A stretch of DNA of 64,000 bases, taken from contig JAGTJM010000008.1 of NCBI GenBank assembly GCA_020747015.1, positions 310,001-374,000 of the forward strand, given 5' to 3'. Source of the DNA: Pyrenochaeta sp. MPI-SDFR-AT-0127. Lineage: Eukaryota; Ascomycota; Dothideomycetes; Pleosporales; Cucurbitariaceae. The notes below the pieces were generated by a model. The model was given only the letters and a program-made list of their open reading frames with translations. It searched no databases and was not told where the DNA came from. The position numbers and the translations under genes were made by a program. Each line of letters opens with the position of its first letter. Position 1 is the first letter of the stretch. Shown here in pieces: positions 32,757 through 45,759 of the stretch.

Positions 32757-33839
32757 ATGATCTCCCAAGTCGCACTCATCGCGCTTGTCGCCAGCATCGC
32801 GTCTGCTCAGACCCTCAACATCCCCACTCGTGTTGGTGAAATTGTATCGCTCCCGGCACCAAGCAACATCACTGGCAGCGAGGACTTCGGCAACAAGGAA
32901 TTCGATCGTGGACGGCCCTGCGACTCGGATGCCGACACTGGCAGTGACAGTGCTGTCTTCATCCTCAACGATGGCGCATCCATTTCCAATGTCATCATCG
33001 GAGCTAACGCCCTCGAGGGAGTTCACTGCTTGGGTAAGTTACTTGAATCTGTGGCCGAGCTTCGGTCGTGTAATTGAAGCGCTCAGTGTACTGATGTTTT
33101 CATAGGCTCCTGCACTCTGACCAATGTCTGGTTCAGGGATGTGTGCGAAGATGCTGTCTCCGTTCTCGGAACTGGCAACGCCCTCATCGTTGGAGGCGGT
33201 GCCCAGGAGGCCAAGGACAAGGTTGTCCAGCACAACGGTGCTGGTACTGTTACCATCCGCGACTACACCGTCGTCAATGCCGGCAAGCTCTACCGCTCGT
33301 GCGGTGACTGCACCAACAACGAGCAGAAGTCCCCCCGTAACGTTATCGTCGAGAACGTCCGCGCCTTCGGTTTGACCTCCGACCTTGTTGGCATCAACAG
33401 CAACTTTGGTGACACTGCCATCATCAGCGGATCGTGCGGTACAACAAAGAAGGTCTGCGCCGAGTACAAGGGCGTGAACAAGGGCAGCGGTTCCAGCTCG
33501 AAGCTTGACACCAACGCCAACTGCGGAGGTGATCAGGGTAAGCTTTCGGTTCTCCCCACTTGCGGAGGCGCCCAACCTACTGCTGCTCCCGTCTCCACCG
33601 CGAAGACCTCGACCACCAAGGCTGCCAGCACCGCGAAGGCCACCTCCACCAAGGCTACCACTCTTGCCACCAAGACCAGCACCAAGACCTCCGCCGCGGC
33701 GACTGCGACCAAGGACTCCAGCAGCGGCACCGTTCAGAAGTGGGGACAATGTGGTGGAAGCGGTTACACTGGCGCAACTGCCTGCGTCAGTGGAGCAACT
33801 TGCACTAAGCAGAATGCTTACTACTCCCAGTGCCTTTAA
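32757..33839 (+). CDS. secreted pectate lyase (PL3) with C-terminal cellulose-binding domain (CBM1)
   Basis: Exons 32757-33033 and 33106-33839, with a 72-base intron (GTAAGT, CTGAT branch, CATAG, phase 1), give 336 aa. A signal peptide covers residues 1-17 and ends ASA-QT. The PL3 beta-helix domain follows (about 20-225), with CDSDADTGSDSAVFIL, NALEGVHCLGSCTLTNVWF, EDAVSVLG and the Cys pairs of the family. A Thr/Lys/Ala-rich linker (about 230-300) precedes a complete CBM1 (WGQCGGSGYTGATACVSG ... YYSQCL) with its four Cys and aromatic residues. The enzyme cleaves polygalacturonate by beta-elimination outside the cell, and the CBM1 would hold it on cellulose in plant walls. Confidence 0.95.
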
Positions 33840-35498
33840 ATGTACGCACTGTACAGCTGAGAGTGTAATCAGGCATAGAGTTAGAATCGTTTAGATGTTC
33901 TTCATACTGTAGATATTTTGAGTGTATATACTTAATTGACAACCAATTGTTGACCCAATTGTGGTTCAAGCAACCTTCTATTGTCTGTTCGTGTGATTGT
34001 TCCTTGCAAAGTGCACAAGTCTTTTTTATCTTGGAGCTGGGTTGTACAAATATTGTTTAGCCTTTGCAAAGCCCTGTCAAATTGAAGTCATCAACAGTCA
34101 GTCAGAGTCCACAGAGTTCTCATACTGACATTCTCATCTGAACAGTCCAAGCCTTTTCCTTTGGAAGAAGACCTACGGCATTGATGGATGGTCCTGTCGC
34201 GCGCTTATGCAAGCAGCCAGAAGCTACCATCACGTGGACTTGATGAAGTAATCGCGTCTCCCTGCCCTGATAGTCGCCTTCACGAATTGGCTTCAAGGCA
34301 GCTCGTGGAATACTATCACCAGCTGTTCATCTTCTCTAATCTAATAAGATACAGCAATAGGCAGCACAATTGCGGTTCCGCTAAAATAAGTCCGGAGATT
34401 CTTAGGGCTAGGAACTGAGTCTCAGCAACGCGTCGCTATCTTCAATGTCGAGCATACATTTTGATCGAGAGGTATTTGCCGGTGTACCGTCTTATGTACC
34501 TGTCCGGTGAAGGCCATAATTCAATTTATATATCTACCTGGAGGTTAGTGATTCGTGACCAGCTACAGCCTCCTCACGAAGCGTTCTCGCTGCCTTTCGA
34601 ACTGTCATAGCGGAATGTAAGCCTTCGAATGACTTGTATATTAAGGGACCCAATTTCCCAGGAGTGTCAAGCAGACCCGATCGGAGCAGTTGTAACGCTA
34701 TCCGAGGTGTGGGATGGAACCGACGTCGAACAAAATAACATTGCGATGTGCTGCACAGGGAGTATGTAGCTTGGCTAATTTGTGCGTGCCGCTTCACAAT
34801 TATCGCTGTCGCAAGCCGTTTCTAGGACGATTCGTAGCTTCAAAAAGACCAAACCATTAATAGGACGGTTACATGGAGCACCGTTTGTCGACAAACGTCG
34901 CTGACGGCAACAATCTCCCGTCGACATTAGAGGAGAGTTAGTTATATCTACACGAATGGAGTAGCCGGTTCAATGGAAGTACAAAAGAAAAGACGGCGCT
35001 AGTGGCTTCCAGGCTTCTGGGACTAATGACGCCACCTCACTTTACAAGTATGATACGTGCAAGCTTCACCCTGCCTGCTCTCACCGTCGAGAATGCAATC
35101 CTTCTTGGCCCATGTCGACTTCATTACGATATTTTCATCAAAGCCCGGGTCGATTGCTTCTTCGAGTATCCTCCGCGCAACGCGTGCTGGGTTCTGCGCC
35201 CCCTCTTCCTGGCGAGCGGCTTGTCATCTTGGTTTTCCCGATGACCGAATCCACCAGGCCGCAAAGCGGCAATAGCGTAGCCAGAAAACCTGGAGAAATA
35301 CGTTCATCATATCCGGAAAAAGATGTGGAGCCCCGCATCACGATATACAAGGCAGCTGTTCCTGAAGTTCGGGCGAATGACCCCCGGGGGTGGCTTGGCC
35401 GGTAAACATCCATGCTGCTGCATCCAGGCTATATGAAGTACAGTAACCGTGACAAAAAAAATGTTTGTATCCCCAGCTCGTTCTCCAAAAACAACGCA
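33840..35498. other. intergenic stretch between two carbohydrate-enzyme genes
   Basis: About 1.65 kb with no convincing gene. A minus frame at 34797-34534 (87 codons) has no known domain. It contains a 16-base palindrome (listed) and the GH43 promoter. Confidence 0.45.
34882..34897. promoter_or_regulatory. 16-base perfect palindrome
   Basis: CGTTTGTCGACAAACG is its own reverse complement and lies about 600 bases upstream of the GH43 start. It could be a dimeric transcription-factor site or chance. Confidence 0.3.
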
Positions 35499-37060
35499 AT
35501 GGGTTTCCTTTCGACTTCCTCAAAGCTGTTGCTAGCTGCATCAACTGTCTCTGCCAAATGGATTGTTCCCGGGGCACGCTGGAGAGACACAGCAGGAAAT
35601 CTGGTTAATGCGCATGCTGGTGGCGTCACAGTTGACCACGAGACGGGCAAGTTCTTCTTGTTCGGCGAGTACAAGATCCAGGGTCAGGTTGAGGGTGGTG
35701 GTGTCAGTGTATACAGTTCGGATGATCTCGCAACATGGGAGCACCATGGTCAAGCTTTAGAGCCAATTGAAGGCCACCCTCACATCTCCAAGGAGGACAT
35801 CATCCAGAGGCCGAAAGTGGTGTACAGCAAGGGCACTGGAAAGTATCACGTACGTACTGCAGCCGACGTTGACGAGAAAACTTACTAACTCTGCATTAGA
35901 TGTGGTGGCACGCCGACAATTCCACATACGGTGAACTCCTCCAGGGTTTCGCCCAGTCCGACAACATCACTGGGCCATACACTTACGTCGATGCCATTGC
36001 ACCGCTCGGAAATTGGTCTCAGGACTTCGGTCTTTTCGTTGACCAAAAGGATGGGCGCGCGTACTCGCTCTATTCAAATGGCGATCGCAGAGAAGGTCGT
36101 GATGTGTACCTCACTTCTTTCAACGAAAACATCACCGATCTTGAGAAGGTTGTCCATCGATTCGACAAGTATGATCTTGAGGCACCAACAATCCTCCAAA
36201 CAGACAAGAGCTACTTTGCGCTTATGAGCCACAAGACTGGCTACAGGCCCAACAGTAAGTTCAAACCAGGCGAATGATATTCGTATAGCTACTGACTCGT
36301 CGAAGACGTTGTTGCATTCCGCGCAGACTCACTGGCTGGACCTTGGTCGCAGCCCTTTATCGTTTCTCCTTTGAACACCCGTACTTTCAACTCCCAGTCT
36401 GGTTTCTCGCTTCGTATCAACGGCACCAAGAAGACCACCTACCTATACTTGGGTGATCAGTGGGATTCCATCTCCTTGTGGGAGTCTCGATACATCTGGC
36501 TGCCTATTGAGATCGACGAGAAGAAGAAGTCTCTCGAAGTCAAGTGGCATGATGTTTACGACTTGAACGTCAAGACCGGTGAGGTGACGCCCATCAAGGG
36601 TAAGACCTATTACGGCAAAGATGCTACGACCACAGGAAATGCCTTCAAGCAGGAGGCCAATTTCGGCAGCCATGGCGTAATTGTCACTGGTATCTACGGC
36701 AACGACAGCAAGGTCACCTTCTCCGGTATCGAAGGCACTGGCAAGCCACAATGGGTTTCCTTCTACTACCAGAACACGGATGACATGGGTTTCGGTGACC
36801 AACCGGGAGGCACACCCGATCGAATCAACGGAACATGGCAGTTGCGCCGTATCTCCAGCGTCATTGTTAACAACAAGGTCGAAGAGCTCCAGACACTGTA
36901 CCAGAGGGACACACACAAGGGAATTATCCTCAGCACCCCACTTCAACTCAACCTTGAGAAGGGCCGAAACAACACGATTACCATTGGCGGATTGAACAAC
37001 AACAAGGACTTCAAGGGCGCCGATATTGACCGCATTGTAGTCTACCCGCCTGAGAAGTAG
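35499..37060 (+). CDS. secreted GH43 glycoside hydrolase (exo-beta-1,3-galactanase-like) with C-terminal CBM35-like domain
   Basis: Exons 35499-35849, 35900-36254 and 36306-37060 give 486 aa. Introns of 50 and 51 bases have TACTAAC and CTGAC branch sites. The start is ATG 35499, because a signal peptide follows (SSKLLLAASTVSA). The five-blade beta-propeller domain (about 20-320) has NAHAGGVTVDHETGKFFLFG, EDIIQRPKVVYS, MWWHADN, SQDFGLFVD and KYDLEAPTILQ. These are signatures of the galactan 1,3-beta-galactosidase subfamily, with the acidic catalytic residues conserved in context. The last 130 residues form a beta-sandwich like CBM35 (GGLNNNKDFKGADIDRIVVY). It would trim arabinogalactan side chains outside the cell. 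Confidence 0.92.
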
Positions 37061-38766
37061 GGCGAGGTTTCCAGCCATGACATAATGTAATGTAATCGAA
37101 CTAGTAAGACATAATCTTATCATGACTTTAAATGTAACGATCACGAAAAGCTGCTTGTGTCTCCTAATTTCAGCTCTAAAAATGAATGATGAACCTGATT
37201 GATATGATCCCAAGCACACAAAATGAAGACTCCTAACGGGACTGCATCAAGATAACCAGGCACATCAATTTTCCCAATCCATCTGAAGAAGGCAGTAACC
37301 CAATAGCACTGTAATTCTTACCCAAAAGTCTTGGGGCTAGAAACACTGTACTTTTGGGAGTTTGTATTGCCAACATCAATAGAAGTATTGCTTTGATCCC
37401 TGATACTTTGACAGAGCCTCGCAGCCTCACCTAGAAATTTATGGTACAGATTTGACATGTATTTCCGAAATGCGTATTGTATCTCTTGAGATGAACTTTT
37501 AATTTAGGAAAGTCTTAGGAGAGACACACCACCGGCTATACCATTCTATTGTAGGACGAGCTGACGGGAATGAACACATGTATAAAACCAGTGTGGAGAT
37601 CAAAGACATATTTCAGATGGAGTCTCTAGGACAAGAACAGCATACTGCTAGATACATGGTAACTAAGATGCTAATTTTAACAATGTGATTTCAATACCAA
37701 TCTCACGGAATACAACACAATAGCATAGAGCACAGCGAATACTCAACAGTAGCGGAAACGGGCGAGATGTACAAACCCAGACATTGCTTCAACTACGTTG
37801 GTCATTGTGCCGTGAAAGATTCGTTCATCGAATCATTTGAAGGAATGGACTTGGTCTACACCATTTTAAGTAATTGACTCTCTGCTGCTATGCAACGAAT
37901 TAATACAAGAGTTATTTTTCCACCCCTCCGCCATATTCAGCTCTGAAAACGAGTGAACTATTATTCGAGCCTTGTAATATTCAATGCGTCTTGAGTACTA
38001 CATCCTCATTTTCGGCGCGTAGAGGGCGAGAGCCTCCGGACCTCCAACAATTCTGTTAGCATGCGCAATTTTATAATCCATTATTATATGAATTCTACGA
38101 TTGAATTCTTGGAATCTGCGAATATAGCAGAGATTACGTTGATTACGACACTTATGATCCATAAGATATTGTCGACTTACAAAATGCTACGCGCTTCAAC
38201 ATTAGCAAAAGTAAACCACTGGCTTCAATTTACTTGAATAATGACCAAAAAATTTACAAAAAGCATGATTTACCGTGCCTATTGAGCTTCATTGACAGAA
38301 ACGAGGGCGCTGCGAGATAAATATAGAGCGTGTCAGTCTCTCTAAGATGGGGTATGTAGTCTTACATGGTAAACGGAAGAACACTATTTCGTACAATATC
38401 CGGCAACCAACATCGACTCTGAGGGTAATCCAAGAAGATGTTGTTGAAACTTGAGATGTTGTGCCTAGATCGCTCGCTGTATTCGTAATGCTTGACAGAG
38501 GAAGCAATTCAGAGGCACATGGTCTTTTCCAGGTCTATCAAAGTCTGTAATATCGGGAATGCAGCACAGTTGTAATTAAACTTATTGAATTAGAACAAAG
38601 TCAGCGGGAGCAATACTATAGGACTATGATGGATAACGATTGAATACATCTGGCATTACAATTTTTCTTACATGTAACACACAAAACTATATAAACACGC
38701 TAAAGTCAATATGCACATTTTTGCTACATGAGTGGATTGCGCCAGTTGTTTCTTTCTTTCTTTCTT
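37061..38766. other. AT-rich intergenic stretch
   Basis: 1.7 kb of AT-rich sequence dense in stops on both strands. No gene or intact repeat is visible. Decayed repeat sequence is possible. Confidence 0.45.
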
Positions 38767-40336
38767 TTAATCGTAGAATCCCAGAATCTTGTTCGCTCTG
38801 TCTAGTATCACTCTTTCGCCAGGACTCAGACCCGCAGCATCGCTATCCCATTCCTTCAGTCCCATGGCTCTGCAGCCTTCGTCGCCAACCAATTCGGGCA
38901 TATCTTCGGCCGTGATGCGTCCCACGTGTTCACTTTCGCCGATGCCGCCACCAAAGTCGGGGCTGGGAGTTCCATTGACGAAGGTCTCGCGCTGGCGAGC
39001 TAGATATTGTGCGTTGTCTTCTGTCATGGGGCAGGCGGGAATGTACAGTACGCTAGAATCCGATTTGCCTGCATGCGTCTTGTCGACGGAGTGGATAGTG
39101 TCACAGTGCCAGGCTACATAGTCACCAGGTCTTACTTTTGGCATATGAATCATGGACTTTTGTAGATTGAGGTGGGGATGAAGGAGATGCGAGAGCTCCT
39201 GTCCGTGTCCTGGGGTTGCGCCATGGACCCAAGGTGAGGGCGTCGTGTCCATTTCCCAGTTGTCCGAGGCGAGGAAATCCGCTGAATTGGAGACAGCTTC
39301 CGAAGCCGTTTGCGCACCAGGATCGACACCGCGTTTTGGCGAGAAAAATGGTCGGAGGAGGTAATAAGCAGTTGCCTTGGCCAAGAGTGGATTGACGAGT
39401 AGAGTGCCCTCGAATGGGCCCGTTGTGGAGAGTGATAACCAGCCTTGGAACATGCGGAATGCACTACACGCTCCTACGCCTTGGTGGAGGTCTGATACAA
39501 CCGGTAGTCGGCAACTGGCCTCCCATGGATCAAAGTCCTCCCATTTTCCTTTCCAGATCGAATCATATACCTTGCCTAGGCCGTATCCACGCTCGTCCCA
39601 GCGTTCTACGCTCCCGCCATCCACGTGTGGCCCCAATGCAAATTTGGCGTCCCCTGGCAAGCGCATCCGCAGGCGATCGGCGTAGCTGATCGGGTGCTGT
39701 GTGGATAAAGGGGCATGTGGATTCGTGCTATGCCAGTATGACATCAGAAAGCGATGTGTCTTCAGAAGATTCGGATTACCGCGTGCAAGGAGCTGAATTC
39801 GCGACCAGTACAGCTCGAAGACTTGTGGGTTGTCGGCCGGGAAGGCTGATTATTAGTCAGTCGTGGTTCTTTCAGTGCATTGTGAAGATCCTACCCTTCG
39901 TCTGGGGGTTCTGTCGAATGTACTCTCTCAATTCTTCCTTCCATTGCAACACGTCTTGCTCGGGGACAACGCCCCTCACAACAGCTACGCCTCTTTTCCT
40001 GAAATCATTGTTGAATGCCTCGGGGGCATTATCAAGGTCCTTGAAGTCGATCTCAGGAATGACCTTGCTGCCGAGCTCGACAATGAGCGGGATCTCTTCC
40101 CGCAGATGCCGAAGTAGCCGTTCCCAAGACTCGCGTACCTCGTTTTCGTGACCGCGGATCAGGCGACCTTTAAGGTGGGCATACTCTGGGGTGAGAGGTT
40201 CGAACTTTTGCCCGGAGAGCGAGGCGAATGCATCTGAAATGTCGCCGGCGCGTTTCTGGGCCTGTGTTGCCGCCGTGCGCAGTTGCACAGATAGGCGTCT
40301 GGTAGGAGATCGGATGGTTCGAAGTGTAGAAAGCAT
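38767..40336 (-). CDS. DUF1479 family protein (putative 2OG-Fe(II) oxygenase-like)
   Basis: Exons 40336-39895 and 39845-38767, with a 49-base intron (GTAGGA, CTGACTAAT branch, phase 1), give 506 aa. The N-terminus is Arg/Ser/Thr-rich with no acids for about 30 residues, like a mitochondrial targeting peptide. The joined body matches DUF1479: RKRGVAVVRGVVPEQ, FELYWSRIQLLARGNP, LGPHVDGGSVERW, VRPGDYVAWHCDTIHSVD. The His-Val-Asp and the later His in WHCDTIHSVD could form a metal-binding facial triad as in cupin-type oxygenases. The reaction is unknown. It lies between GH43 and GH1 but shows no obvious link to sugar breakdown. Confidence 0.92.
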
Positions 40337-41219
40337 TACGGATGAGGGTCAAACGGGGAATTCTCAGTCGACTCAATGCTTCAACATGGCCTTCCAGCTC
40401 TCATGATCTGCCTCATTATATATGCTCTGATGCGCCGCTGTTATGTCGAGGAAAGACGTGGTTCCGACGAAAGATTGTTGCTCTTCTCGTGAGGGGCAGT
40501 ACTGTCACTCCGGAAGCTCTTCTCCACAGGGTATAGCGTAGGCTCTAAGGTGCGGCGGCGCTCTTTCTCCACAGCTACCAAAACACCAAAAGCAACCTTT
40601 CCGACGTTTGCCGTTGTGGACTGTCATCAACTCCGACACTCGCGAATGAGCGACAGAGGAACGACCTTCAGCATTCCATTGTACACGACGTCAGCGGTCG
40701 GAAGGTTAGATGGCTCGCCTGAACTTGCTTGATGCCCCGCCATGCGTCGACTACAAACCTCCAAATCCAACACGCTCGCCGCGCCACGCCTAGGTTAAAG
40801 GCAGGCTGAATCGACGGCCCGCAGCTCCACTGACCGCCTCGGTCATCGTGAACCCTGTGGGGGCAGAATCGACGCAAAAGTGTAGCTTCGTCAGGTGCGC
40901 TCAAGCAACAACCTCGAGTGATGGTGACTATGAGCGGGGTTGTCGATGAGTGAGCCATTGAGGGCACGGAGAAATTGACATCAGCCCGGTTAGGATCAAC
41001 TGAGCCTTACCAAAAGCCCCAAGTGTCTTACTCCGCGTCTGTTACGGTCTTGTCAACGCGTAGACACGGTTACGGCGGGACGCTCTCCGTAGCCAACACA
41101 TCCATGGATCCGTCCCAGTATATGAAGTATAGCTGCCCACGGCTGCAATCTGCTTCCACACCATACTGCTGTCAGTAGATAGCGCCCTGACACCAGATTG
41201 CCCGTCAAGAACGCCCACA
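40337..41219. promoter_or_regulatory. divergent promoter region DUF1479 / GH1
   Basis: 883 bases between divergent start codons. No coding frame or defined element is recognised. Confidence 0.4.
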
Positions 41220-43097
41220 ATGTCGCAGTCATACCTCCCCAAAGATTTTCTGTGGGGTTTTGCAACAGCAAGGTTCGTCATCTCCAACACTTCTCCACGC
41301 AGTACCCCGCCATAATGCTCAACGAGGCCACCTGCTGTCACGTACTGAGCTTTGAGTCTACAGCTACCAAATTGAAGGCGCACCGCATGAAGATGGCCGC
41401 GCTGATTCTATTTGGGATACCTTTTGCCGCATTGAAGGCAAGATCGCCGGTGGAGACTCCGGCGACGTGGCCTGCGACTCCTACCATCGTACCGCTGAGG
41501 ATGTGGCGCTTTTGAAGGAGCTCGGTGCAAAGTCGTACCGCTTCTCGCTGTCGTGGTCTCGTATCATACCTCTCGGCGGCCGCAATGATCCGGTCAATGA
41601 GAAAGGCATCCAGCACTATGTCAAGTTTGTCGACGACCTTCGTGCAGCCGGCATCGAGCCCTTGATCACGCTGTTTCACTGGGATCTACCCGACAACTTG
41701 CACAAGCGCTATGGAGGCATGCTAAACAAGGACGAGTTTGTCAAGGATTTTGAGAACTATGCGAGAGTGTGTTACAAGGCCTTTGGTTCCAAGGTAAAGT
41801 TCTGGATCACCTTCAACGAGCCATGGTGCAGTTCCATTCTTGGCTACGGTACCGGGCTGTTCGCTCCCGGTCGCTGCAGCGACAGGAGCAAGAGTGCAGA
41901 GGGTGATAGCTCTCGGGAGCCGTGGATAGTGGGGCACTCTCTTCTCATCGCCCATGGTGCGGCAGTCAAAGCCTACCGTGAGGATTTCAAGGCGAGGGAT
42001 GGTGGCCAGATTGGGATTACGCTCAATGGTAAGCGAACACAACCACGTGGATACTCGTATTCCACAAAAGCCTTTCTGGCGTCCCTGCGGTAGTCAGCCT
42101 CATGCAGGGGCAGACGAAACTGACCTCAAGTGCGAGTGCGGGAACATGAAAAGGTTGCTGACATCACTTAGGTGACTGGACTGAGCCGTGGGACCCGGAA
42201 GATCCGCAGGACCGCGAAGCCTGCGACCGCAAAATTGAGTTCGCAATCTGCTGGTTCGGCGACCCAGTGTACTTCGGCAAGTACCCAGACTCGATGCGTA
42301 AGCAGCTCGGCGATAGACTGCCAGAGTTCACGGCGGAAGAGGCTGCATTAGTCAAGGGCAGTAACGACTTCTACGGCATGAATCACTATTGTGCGAATTA
42401 CATTAGACACAAGGAGGGCGAGGCTGAGCTCGACGATCATGTTGGCAATCTGGACATTCTCTACCAGAACAAGAAGGGCGAGTGGATCGGCCCAGAGACA
42501 CAGTCTGTGTGGTTGAGGCCAATGCCCTTGGGCTTCAGGAAGCTGATCAAGTGGCTCAGCGACCGCTATGGTGGCCCAACCTTCTACGTGACCGAGAACG
42601 GAACCAGCTTGAAGGGCGAGAACGAGCTCCCTCTGGAGCAGCTCTTGGACGATGAGTTCCGTTGCGAATACTTTAGGGGATACATTGCCGCGCTGGCCGA
42701 CGCTCATACCCTCGACGGAGTGGATGTCAGGGGTTACTCTGCCTGGAGTCTCATGGAGTACGTTCACGCAAGTTTTCTTTATTTACCGTTTGAACCCAAA
42801 CCAACGTCGTGATGACGCTTTCCGAGGAGATATCGGATAGAGATGGTCCGCTCGCCAGGATGTATTTCCTCATGCGGCGGTTTGATCGTCTTTCCTAGCT
42901 TCAAACATAGCCCACTTGGTACATTTTGTGGGAGACGACGCTAACCGTGTACCTGCAGCAACTTTGAGTGGGCCGAGGGGTACACGACACGCTTCGGCGT
43001 GACATTTGTAGACTACGCGGGCGGGCAACAGCGGCACCCCAAGAAGAGCGCGCGCGAGATTTCGAAGATTTTCGGAAAGTTCATCAAAAAGGAGTAG
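41220..43097 (+). CDS. GH1 beta-glucosidase, probably intracellular
   Basis: Exons 41220-41272, 41364-42028, 42172-42757 and 42959-43097 give 480 aa, the usual GH1 length. Introns are 91, 143 and 201 bases, long for this window; the first donor is GTTCGT. The start LPKDFLWGFATASYQIEG is the classic GH1 N-terminus without a signal peptide. The acid/base Glu is E170 in TFNEPW and the nucleophile is E381 in VTENG. SLMDNFEWAEGY, formed only across the last splice, completes the substrate site. It hydrolyses beta-glucosides such as cellobiose or plant glycosides in the cytosol. Confidence 0.95.
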
Positions 43098-43619
43098 AAG
43101 CACGGAGAAGTGGTGGCGCATGGAAGTTTGCGCGGAGATGCACAAGGCACAAGGCAGAAGGCATGGGACGTCATGGTGGAGGGGGGACGGGGGGCTTGGA
43201 GCAATCTTTCTAGTGTGCATTTGACGACCCTTCTTTTACTCTCAACACCAAGCCGTCTTCGTTTAGATCTGTATAGACCCGGAGCATTGCGCCATTCTGG
43301 GGTAAGGATGGTGGCGCATTTCCCGCCTCAGCTTCGCGATATTGAAGCCGACGATCCCATCTCAATACCATTCCTCATTATCGGTGATGGGGAGTCGGGA
43401 GTGACGACGCGCTGGTGCCCAAAAAGCCATGTTGCAGTCATTTCGGCGCTGCGGTGTCATTGCTGCGAAATAATATGAGACCGGTGTGCATTCCCAACCA
43501 CTCGTTTGCGGTGAATTTTTTGTTTTGCACTGCACTCGATACGCCACCTACACAGTAGCCTCAAAGAACCACGCAACAGGCACAGGGCCCCAAACGTCAG
43601 CGCTGACATCTCTGCAGTT

Positions 43620-43632
43620 GGGGGGGGGGGGG
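43620..43632. repeat. poly-G tract (G13)
   Basis: Thirteen consecutive G bases. A second G-rich block follows at 43819-43840. Confidence 0.9.
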
Positions 43633-45746
43633 CGTGTGTCGCGCAGATGGAACCGAATGACTGCATTTGCCGTGAACGGTCACGGTGGCCACATCCCTCC
43701 TTCTCAGCTGTCTTCTAGCTGCAGACTAGAATCTCTACCGAAGAAAATCGAGATGGCGCAAGAAGACGGCGCAGGTTGGTGTATGATTCGTAAGAATCGG
43801 GCGGGCGAGAGATGGATTTGGGGGGAGGGGGGGGGGAGGGAAGTGGTGTGGGTGGATACATGCTGGGTGCTCGCCTGTGGGTCCCGCAAAGTTTAAAGTT
43901 TGCCTGCATGTTTCAGGCCAGGACCTCGTGGCCACCTCCCCGCTGCTGCTCGAGGGCACTAGAAGCGGAAAAGGGCGGTTTTTGGACTGGCTTTTGGGTT
44001 CACTATGGTAAAATATCGGATATTTCAAGCTTGCTCATCAGGATGCAGCGTTCCAAAGTTTGGTAGCGAAGGCAAGCCAGCACAATGTCTTGGGAGCGGC
44101 ACTGTTGGCTGGAGGTCGGACAGCCAGAGCTTTGCTATGACTTGCCGGGGCGTGGACGAGAGAAGCGCTCGACTTCGGGCAGCAGCTGGTCCGCGTTTCC
44201 TCTTGCGCAATGCGAACGGACGTTAATCTCGCCATGGTTTCCTTGAGACCCAGGACCCTTGGGATCGGTGGAGCTAAGCAGTGGCATGCAGCCGCCATCG
44301 CCCAGCAGCGCAGGACATTTTGCGTTGCGAGTAAGTCGGCCACCGACAACGCAGCACTGGCCTCGACAAAACCTTCAATCAAGATGCTTTTCGCAAGTGG
44401 CCACACAGGAGCTTGCATGTGCGGCCACCTTGCCCCCCCTTACCCTCCTTGGGTCCTGGGTATCCTGGGCGGAAAGAGCGGGAGTGAGGCTCCGGACCAA
44501 AGCGCCGTGATGCTTGCGCGTGTGCTTGCTGGAGATCCTGCACGGGCGGATACTGATACTCGAGTCCAGAGCCGTGTGATGAGAGTTTTGGTGCCATGAT
44601 CAGCATGTGTGGGGTAGCACCAGCAATTAGGTTTCCTGATGATGGCCAAACGTTTCAGGGGCATGTAGCTCTCGTCGTCACGTTGGGCGTCGGGGGTTCA
44701 GGTTCCTTCGAACGGAATGCATCTTCAGTGTGCAAGTTTACAGTGTGTGAAGCGGGGAACGCTCCCCGAAACGCCACAGTCGATGGGAGCGTACGTCCAA
44801 GATGTCGTACTGTGCGAGTGGCGTGTCTGTGTCGGGTGCTATCCCAATGTGGACAGCCTCTTGGCCGAAGTCGTCCTAGGCCAAAGCAAGAGACAAACGC
44901 TAGAAGCTTTGCAATATGATTGTGACTAACGCTGCGCTAGAAGGCTTGCTTGGTGGCCGCAGAAGTGAGCTAGAAGGCGAGCCAAAGGATTCAAGCAAGA
45001 CGAGGGCGAGGCGCTACACCATGGCGTGGTTTTGCTGAAACCTGAGGCAGCAGAGAAGGCCAGAGGAGACTTCGCCATGTCTTTGCACCAAATAGAATTG
45101 TCCTTGTCTCATGTACATCACGATTTACCCCTTCCGCAACGTCGGGTAACGCTCCTGCTAACTACAACGGGCCATGCGTGCAGAAAAGGTGCGGCGTCCG
45201 TAATCCTTCCCCCCACTTCTAACCCGGAAACCCTTCGCTGCGAACATGATTTTCTGCTTCTGTCGTGTTTTTTTTTCTGCCTAGCAGAATCCAGCGCGCT
45301 CCTTTTCCCCTCTTCCCTGCTCCTGCTGTGCCTCGCACTCATCATCGCGGCTCGCGGCTGGCGGCTGGTTAGCTCTGCTAGCCCTAGCGTTACCGGACCA
45401 AAAACATGCCTCTCGTCCAATATCGACGCCAAGTCCCCTCGTCGATGGCGGGAGGTGCTTGACCAGGCGTGCGAAACAGAGCAAGCACTAAGAATATCGA
45501 TCTTGGCTCTCCGCCCGCTAGACATGTAGCCTCACTTGCCGTGCAGCTGCACCCCGAGCGGTGAACAGCCCACAATTCTGCTTTTATCGAATGTTGCAGT
45601 ACATGGCTTGATAGAGAAGCAGATCATCCCTCGACAGGGGGGAGGGGGGTGGGGAGGAGGGGGACTCGTCACGCCCATCAGTATTTACTGGCCATCACGA
45701 GACGTGATATAACATTGAACTGGCCTGCCCACCCATTCTCCCTTCT

Positions 45747-45759
45747 CCCCCCCCCCCCC
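45747..45759. repeat. poly-C tract (C13)
   Basis: Thirteen consecutive C bases, with a G-rich block about 90 bases upstream (45638-45663). Complementary G- and C-rich blocks could pair or form quadruplex-type structures. Confidence 0.9.
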
